NCBI GenBank assembly: GCA_028564705.1
Contig: JAPXFQ010002732.1
Span: forward strand, 1,550,001-1,614,000
Direction: 5' to 3'
From: Apricaphanius iberus
Lineage: Eukaryota > Chordata > Actinopteri > Cyprinodontiformes > Aphaniidae
Length of the DNA: 64,000 nt
The notes under the pieces were generated by a model. It saw only the letters and a program-made list of their open reading frames with translations, made no database searches and was not told where the DNA came from. A program made the position numbers and the translations under genes. Numbering within the stretch: the stretch's first letter is position 1; each line of letters starts with the position of its first letter. Shown here piece after piece: positions 46,740 through 64,000 of the stretch.

Positions 46740-46904
46740 CGCAGATTTCAAGGCGAAAGAGAGCTGGATGGACTGCGGGCACATTTGGACATAGATTTGT
46801 GCCACAGAGAGCCCACTATAGTAGGTAGAACTGTGGTGAAGTTTTTTTTGTTGTTGCTGTTTTGTAATCTGTTACCGGCTTCTTTCGGAGATACCACGCT
46901 GTCG
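46740..46904 (+). other. alpl: Probable ALPL untranslated exon 1
   Basis: Lies downstream of a TATA box and ends at CTGTCG|GTGAGA. Contains an 8-codon upstream ORF (ATG GAC TGC ... TAG, around 46768). The first coding exon at 51181 has a good acceptor (TTCTCCTGCAG), so a 5' exon must exist; this one is inferred from position and signals only. It could instead serve the small open frame at 47493, or both. Confidence 0.45.
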
Positions 46905-47482
46905 GTGAGATGGGATGAATGAATCCTTCTTTTCTGCGCTCTTTTGTTGCTGCCGTTTATTATAAGGCTGTTAACTAAACTGCTCTGGATTTGTTCCAAA
47001 GCGGGTTTTGGTCAGCTGCTGCACAGGAATGCTCCTTGTATAATCATTTGTGAATATTTTTATTTTGTAAGATCAAAGTAACACGGATAGAGTTTGCAGG
47101 AAAAGGAGTTCAGCCTCAGCTTGTGTGGTAGCCTAAATCTGGTCATATTTTTAGTTATTCTGCGCATGCAAGAGGCTGGATGTGAGAAGCAAAACAAGTT
47201 GGCCATTTAAAACTAGGGCCAGGGTTCTGCATCCTGCCAGCCTTGATGGTTAGAACTAGAAATCCTGGCAGCAGTGGGCTATCAGACAGACTCATTCCCT
47301 CATGTTGACTGAGCTGTATGGAGGTAAACCCTCATCTGTTCCTCTTGGATCATAATGAAAAGCCTAATCCACTCCTTGTTGCAACTGCGTGCTGGCAGTT
47401 TGAGCCTGAGGTGATCTGCATCTACAGGAGCTCACTGAGGAGCTGGAAACATTTTTTTTCTTTGATTTTTTTTTAACACCAG

Positions 47483-47630
47483 CTCTGAAGCCATGTCTGA
47501 AGAGGGGCTTCATGTGTTGCTCACCACAGTGCTGTCTGGAGCTCTTCTGGTGGCAGTTCTAGCTCTTCTTTGCTACTTCACCTGCAGACTGACAGGATCG
47601 CTGCCCCTGGGTGGACCTGGGCGCTTCTGA
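47483..47630 (+). CDS. Candidate single-pass membrane micropeptide (45 residues)
   Basis: Unrecognised. A long T-rich tract ending CACCAG makes a strong splice acceptor at 47482. Ten bases later an ATG with G at -3 opens 45 codons (47493-47630). The product has an acidic start (MSEEG), a hydrophobic run at residues 8-29 (VLLTTVLSGALLVAVLALLC is part of it), then CRLTGSLPLGGPGRF, consistent with one membrane helix. An ATTAAA signal lies downstream at 47961. It sits in ALPL intron 1, same strand, about 580 bp after the probable exon 1, so it could be an alternative ALPL 3' exon or a separate small gene. Function unknown; it could be a chance ORF. Confidence 0.35.
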
Positions 47631-48524
47631 AGGCTAGTGCCGCTGATAGAACTGGCTTGTTGCTACTGAGGAATGGTACAGGAAACAATGCTGTAATACT
47701 CCTACTGGTCCTGTTTATATTCAGCATGCCTGTTTCTCATTAGACCAACTGGAGCCTGGCTCTGTTCTCAGTTTAGGTTAGGCTTTTGAAGGTGCTGACA
47801 AGAATTTCTCTCTGGGTATTTTGAAAGTTTTATTGGAGCCAGCCATAAAGTGGTAGAGTGTAACAGTATGGCGCATAGCAGAGCAGAGACTGGTGAGAAA
47901 TGCAGTGATTATTCCGTCATTTAACTATGTATTGAACTTGGAATGCTAGTAGAATCTGGCATTAAAGATGATTGCGTGCAACAATTTTGGAGGTTAGAAA
48001 TGGAATCATGAAACTTCATCAGATATAAAATATATTTGTCTAGAAATAATGAATATCTAGAATCCTTTTATTAGTTCGAAGGCATAGACGTGACCGGTCA
48101 ATCATTTGGTGTTAATCGGCTTTGTTATGGCCCTTAAACCTCTCAGTGCTATGGAGCTCAATCCCATTAAAATGACCTTGACCACAAACACAGGGAAGAA
48201 AGGAGGAGGGTGTGGATAATTATAGTTGAAAGCCTGGCAGGCCAGGACCCCAATAAGGGCCCCTGTTGTGGCCAGGGCGGTGTGCAGAGAGGCCTCAAGC
48301 CCATCTTTAGCTGTTCTTTTGGTTCTCCCTAAGCCTTTTTGTGGAGTTCATGTTTTACATTCTCATTTTTTTATTTTCTTGTTTAAGCTTTATGACAAGA
48401 AAACACACACATTTTCAATCCATCCCTTTTGGTCCTTCCTGCTGCCTTACATCTCAAGTCAGAACACAAACACTCTATGAGAACGTCTGTTGTATTAATT
48501 TGGGGCTTTTATTATTTTTTTCAG

Positions 48525-48640
48525 TTCAAGTTTATTTGAGTAGGGACAACACACAAGACAATAATGCATGTAAAATAAACCTTTGTCTTGGTTATAGACT
48601 GTCTAGCCAAAGGCATATTTATCTGGCTCCTGGTTAGGTT
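48525..48640 (-). mobile_element. LINE 3'-end fragment
   Basis: CAGTTCAAGTTTATTTGAGT + AGGGACAACACACAAGACAA is the reverse complement of a common L2-type LINE end. In ALPL intron 1. Confidence 0.45.
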
Positions 48641-49166
48641 TTGAGAAGTCAACCTTTAAAGCAAACAATACGAAGAAACATTTCATTCTAAAAGTAGAAT
48701 AGGACTTCAGTACAACCGAAAGGTTGACATGTAAAACTACTATTACGAACAAAGTTATTTAAAACAGTAAAATAAGACTTCAGTGAAGAAAGCAAATCAA
48801 ACAAAAAGGAAAAAATGCATGGAATGTAATCATTTAACTGTTCCTTTATCAGGATGTACTGATGCAAGCCGTCAAACTTGAAAATGAAAACGGGTAATTG
48901 AGTTTATGTTTAGTTTGGGTTTCTTAATTGTGCACATAGGAGTAGAATAAATAATGTATACACACCATAGCCAGCTGCAAAAAAAAAAAAAACACCCCCC
49001 CGCCCACCATTAAACCAGTCACCGATCCAGCTTTCATGCAAAGCATAAAAATAACCCCAGCAGTGTTAATGTTGGGGCCTCATTTCAGAAGCTTTTTTTT
49101 TCTCTCCCTTTTAAAGCTTCTGATCCAAAGACAACAACTTCTGGCTTGTCTTTGAGATGCCTAACT

Positions 49167-49430
49167 TGTCAGGTCTGGGTGGACGGACTCAGGCGCAGAG
49201 ACAGGCTTGGAGAAGCTGTTCCCATTTTATTGTAAAAATCAAAATCTTTAAGGAAGCACAGGACGAAGGACCACAAAGGGAGGTATATATACTAGGGGAG
49301 GAGTAATCAGGGAAAAATAGAACACCTGGGAGCTGGAGGGAAGACACAGGGAGGAAAACAGGTGAAAGCAACTAGGGATAATTAACACACAGGAAGGATA
49401 GACTGACGCAGACAGAGACAGATCATAACA
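49167..49430 (-). mobile_element. Probable solo LTR
   Basis: On the minus strand it starts TGTTATGATC and ends CCTGACA (TG...CA), with a TATA-like AGTATATATACC and a downstream AATAAA. Flanks TAACT / TAACA (49162-49166, 49431-49435) form a near-perfect 5-bp duplication. No internal retroviral-type genes are present. It lies against a LINE RT fragment. Confidence 0.55.
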
Positions 49431-49435
49431 TAACA

Positions 49436-49505
49436 GATTGGATTCATCAGGTTTTATGGAAAAATATAATTGTGTATGATCAGCATAACTTCCAACCATG
49501 TTGTC
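49436..49505 (-). pseudogene. LINE reverse transcriptase fragment
   Basis: Minus strand reads SYADHTQLYFSIKPDESN, the YADD-containing block of an L2-clade RT with YADD changed to YADH. About 23 codons remain. Confidence 0.6.
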
Positions 49506-49529
49506 TAATTATTTTAATTTGAAGCATAT

Positions 49530-50065
49530 ATATGTCTCTGTCTGGTTCGGATCCTCCACCAGGCAAGACAGGGGCCGACTGCAGAGAACAGTCAGGTCCT
49601 CAGAAGGGGATCATAGGTACTGATCTTCCCTCCATTGAGGACCTATTCCGGGCCAGGGTCAGGAAGCGGGCCAGAAAAACAGAAAAATCACCACTGACCC
49701 CTCACACCCTGGCCAAAACCTGTTTAGGCTCCTCCCCTCTGGCCGGCGTTACAGAGCGCTGTACGCCAAAACCACCCGACATAAGAACAGTTTCTTCCCC
49801 CAGGCTGTCGCTCTGATGAACTCTGAATAGTCACAGAGTGTGAGTCCATTCACATGAACAATAAACTAAAACTCTGCACTGCTGTATATACTCACTGTAC
49901 AATAACCCTGGTTTGGTGTATATATTATCCTTTATTATTTATTTGTATTTCCTTTTTTATTTCACTTATTTAAGTTCTGTACTGGAGAGAAAAGTTGCCG
50001 GAGTCAAATTCCTTGTATGTGTCATACTTGGCCATTAAAGCTGATTCTGAACATTCTGAACATTT
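49530..50065 (+). mobile_element. CR1/L2-type LINE 3' end
   Basis: The C-terminal part reads in pieces (SPLAGVTERCTPKPPDIRTV), followed by an untranslated end with GGAGTCAAATTCCTTGTATG and ATTAAAGCTGATTCTGAACATTCTG. Plus strand, in ALPL intron 1. Confidence 0.65.
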
Positions 50066-50494
50066 AACCGTTAGTTTGAGGTGAAGTCGAGGAACTTGGA
50101 GACAGTTTTCTGTTTTCATTCAGTGCACCCAAACCAATTTATCTTCACAGACCAACAGTATGATGCTACTCCCTTTGGATTTGGTAATTAGTGTCATATT
50201 TTTAGGTCTGAAAATCGGATTTTATCTTCTCCAAAGATGGTTGTAGTCGCTGGTCCAAATCACTAAATTTTTATCTAGTCTGAATATACAACTTTTCTTC
50301 AGAAGTTAATGTGGCCTCATCTACGTAGGCAGCTGCAGACTTGAATATGAAGTGAAGACACCGCCTTTGGATCAGATGCATCTATCGTGATCAGCATCCT
50401 TTGGGTCTATTACGATGTGAAACTTGTTTCATGTGGATGTTTCAGTACCCTTGTGATTCCTGAGTTATATATGAACATCCAAGCTGGAAACCTG

Positions 50495-50560
50495 GAGACT
50501 ATTTGCCGCTCCAAAAGGACAATGATCCCAAATACATTACCGAAGTAGTTTTAGACTCGA
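50495..50560 (+). mobile_element. Tc1-like transposase scrap
   Basis: CCGCTCCAAAAGGACAATGA + TCCCAAATACATTACC is the decayed QQDNDPK.T block of a Tc1 transposase. No frame. Confidence 0.4.
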
Positions 50561-51264
50561 TAAAGCATTCTGATAATAGTCTTGAGAGTTAAAAAATATA
50601 AAGGAAACTAGTCTTCTCTTAATATCTTAAAGACATTTCACCTCTCATCCAAAAGGATTATTCAGCTTATAAGGACTAATCAGGAACATTAAAACTAATA
50701 TCAGTCTGTATAAGCTTGCTACTCCCAATCACGTTTCAGAACTGAAGAAGCCTTTTGGATGAGAGGGGAATCGTCTTTAAGAAAACAAGAAAAGCGCACT
50801 TGACAAGGCTATTTACATTCATGCTGATGTTAATAGTATGTGAAGGTTTTCAGGTTTTTGAACATAGCCTCTAAACAAATGAGGAGAATGTTTTTTTTGT
50901 GTGTAAAATATGAAAAACAGAACAAGCTCTTAGGCTTGTTGTCAGCACTAAACACAACAGAAAGGTATGGATTTTATCCCACTTTTTCTAAATATAAAAA
51001 TGCGTGTACGCAGAGGGAACAACATCCTGCCTTAGAGTTCGAGGTCTGTTATTTGCTTCATATAGGTGTGATTAGTCAGATCATCATGGAGTAAATAAAT
51101 ATTAAACCAGTGTGTCAGAGTCAGCGGACATGAAGATGACACATATTTAATTACTAGCTTCTCATCTTATTCTCCTGCAGCTGTGACCGTGCTGCAGACA
51201 GGCTTCCGCGGCTTCCCAAAGTGGCATCCTATGGCTGTCTAGAGTTACGCATCAGCCGCACAAC

Positions 51265-63880
<12,616 letters not shown>

Positions 63881-64000
63881 CCCTCCTCAGACACCTTGTC
63901 CAGTCACCGTCGTTCTTAGCCATTTTATTGTTTTTAAGATTTTAGTATTTTCTGTTTTTTCATACTATAACATCCTCTGTATACTATTTTTGTAATGGGA

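Noticed and set aside
49167..49430. A complete LTR retrotransposon or endogenous retrovirus
   Set aside because: Only one LTR-like unit is present; no second LTR or internal coding region nearby.

Overview
The window is nuclear DNA from a ray-finned (teleost) fish. It has spliced genes with short GT-AG exons in transposon-packed introns, several Tc1-like, hAT-like and Harbinger-like DNA elements, L2-clade LINE 3' ends that finish in short tandem tails, and repeats I recognise as common in teleosts. The closest species cannot be fixed from sequence alone.

Two protein genes lie head to head. On the minus strand, ECE1 (endothelin-converting enzyme 1, M13 metallopeptidase) runs from a GC-rich, probably untranslated first exon near 32.6-32.8 kb to the left edge. 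Thirteen coding exons give the first 538 residues; the exons with the zinc-binding catalytic motifs lie beyond position 1. On the plus strand, ALPL (tissue-nonspecific alkaline phosphatase) is complete: a TATA-type promoter and a probable untranslated exon near 46.7-46.9 kb, then 11 coding exons from 51,265 to 63,880 giving a 527-residue protein. ECE1-ALPL adjacency matches human 1p36, and the paralogous pair ECEL1-ALPI matches human 2q37.

Region by region: 1-0.82 kb, last visible ECE1 exons. 0.82-10.67 kb, a 9.8-kb ECE1 intron holding a nest of non-autonomous DNA elements (1.1-5.2 kb), a Tc1 relic, and a 3.25-kb GC-rich poly(A)-tailed element with a 15-bp target duplication (6.7-9.97 kb). 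10.67-18.83 kb, ECE1 exons 10 to 2. 18.8-32.6 kb, ECE1 intron 1, with an L2 LINE broken by a Tc1 element that is itself broken by a 603-bp MITE, and a truncated second copy of the GC-rich element. 32.8-46.7 kb, the intergenic interval, with several Tc1 relics. 46.7-64 kb, ALPL. A 45-codon open frame with one membrane segment (47,493-47,630) lies behind a strong splice acceptor inside ALPL intron 1; it is the best candidate here for an undescribed gene.

The two genes act in separate pathways: ECE1 processes peptide hormones at membranes, and ALPL hydrolyses phosphate monoesters and pyrophosphate outside the cell. Exon limits were set by reading splice sites and checking that codon phase is kept across every junction. 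Transposon classes rest on recognised sequence and on target-site duplications read directly. No database search was possible.
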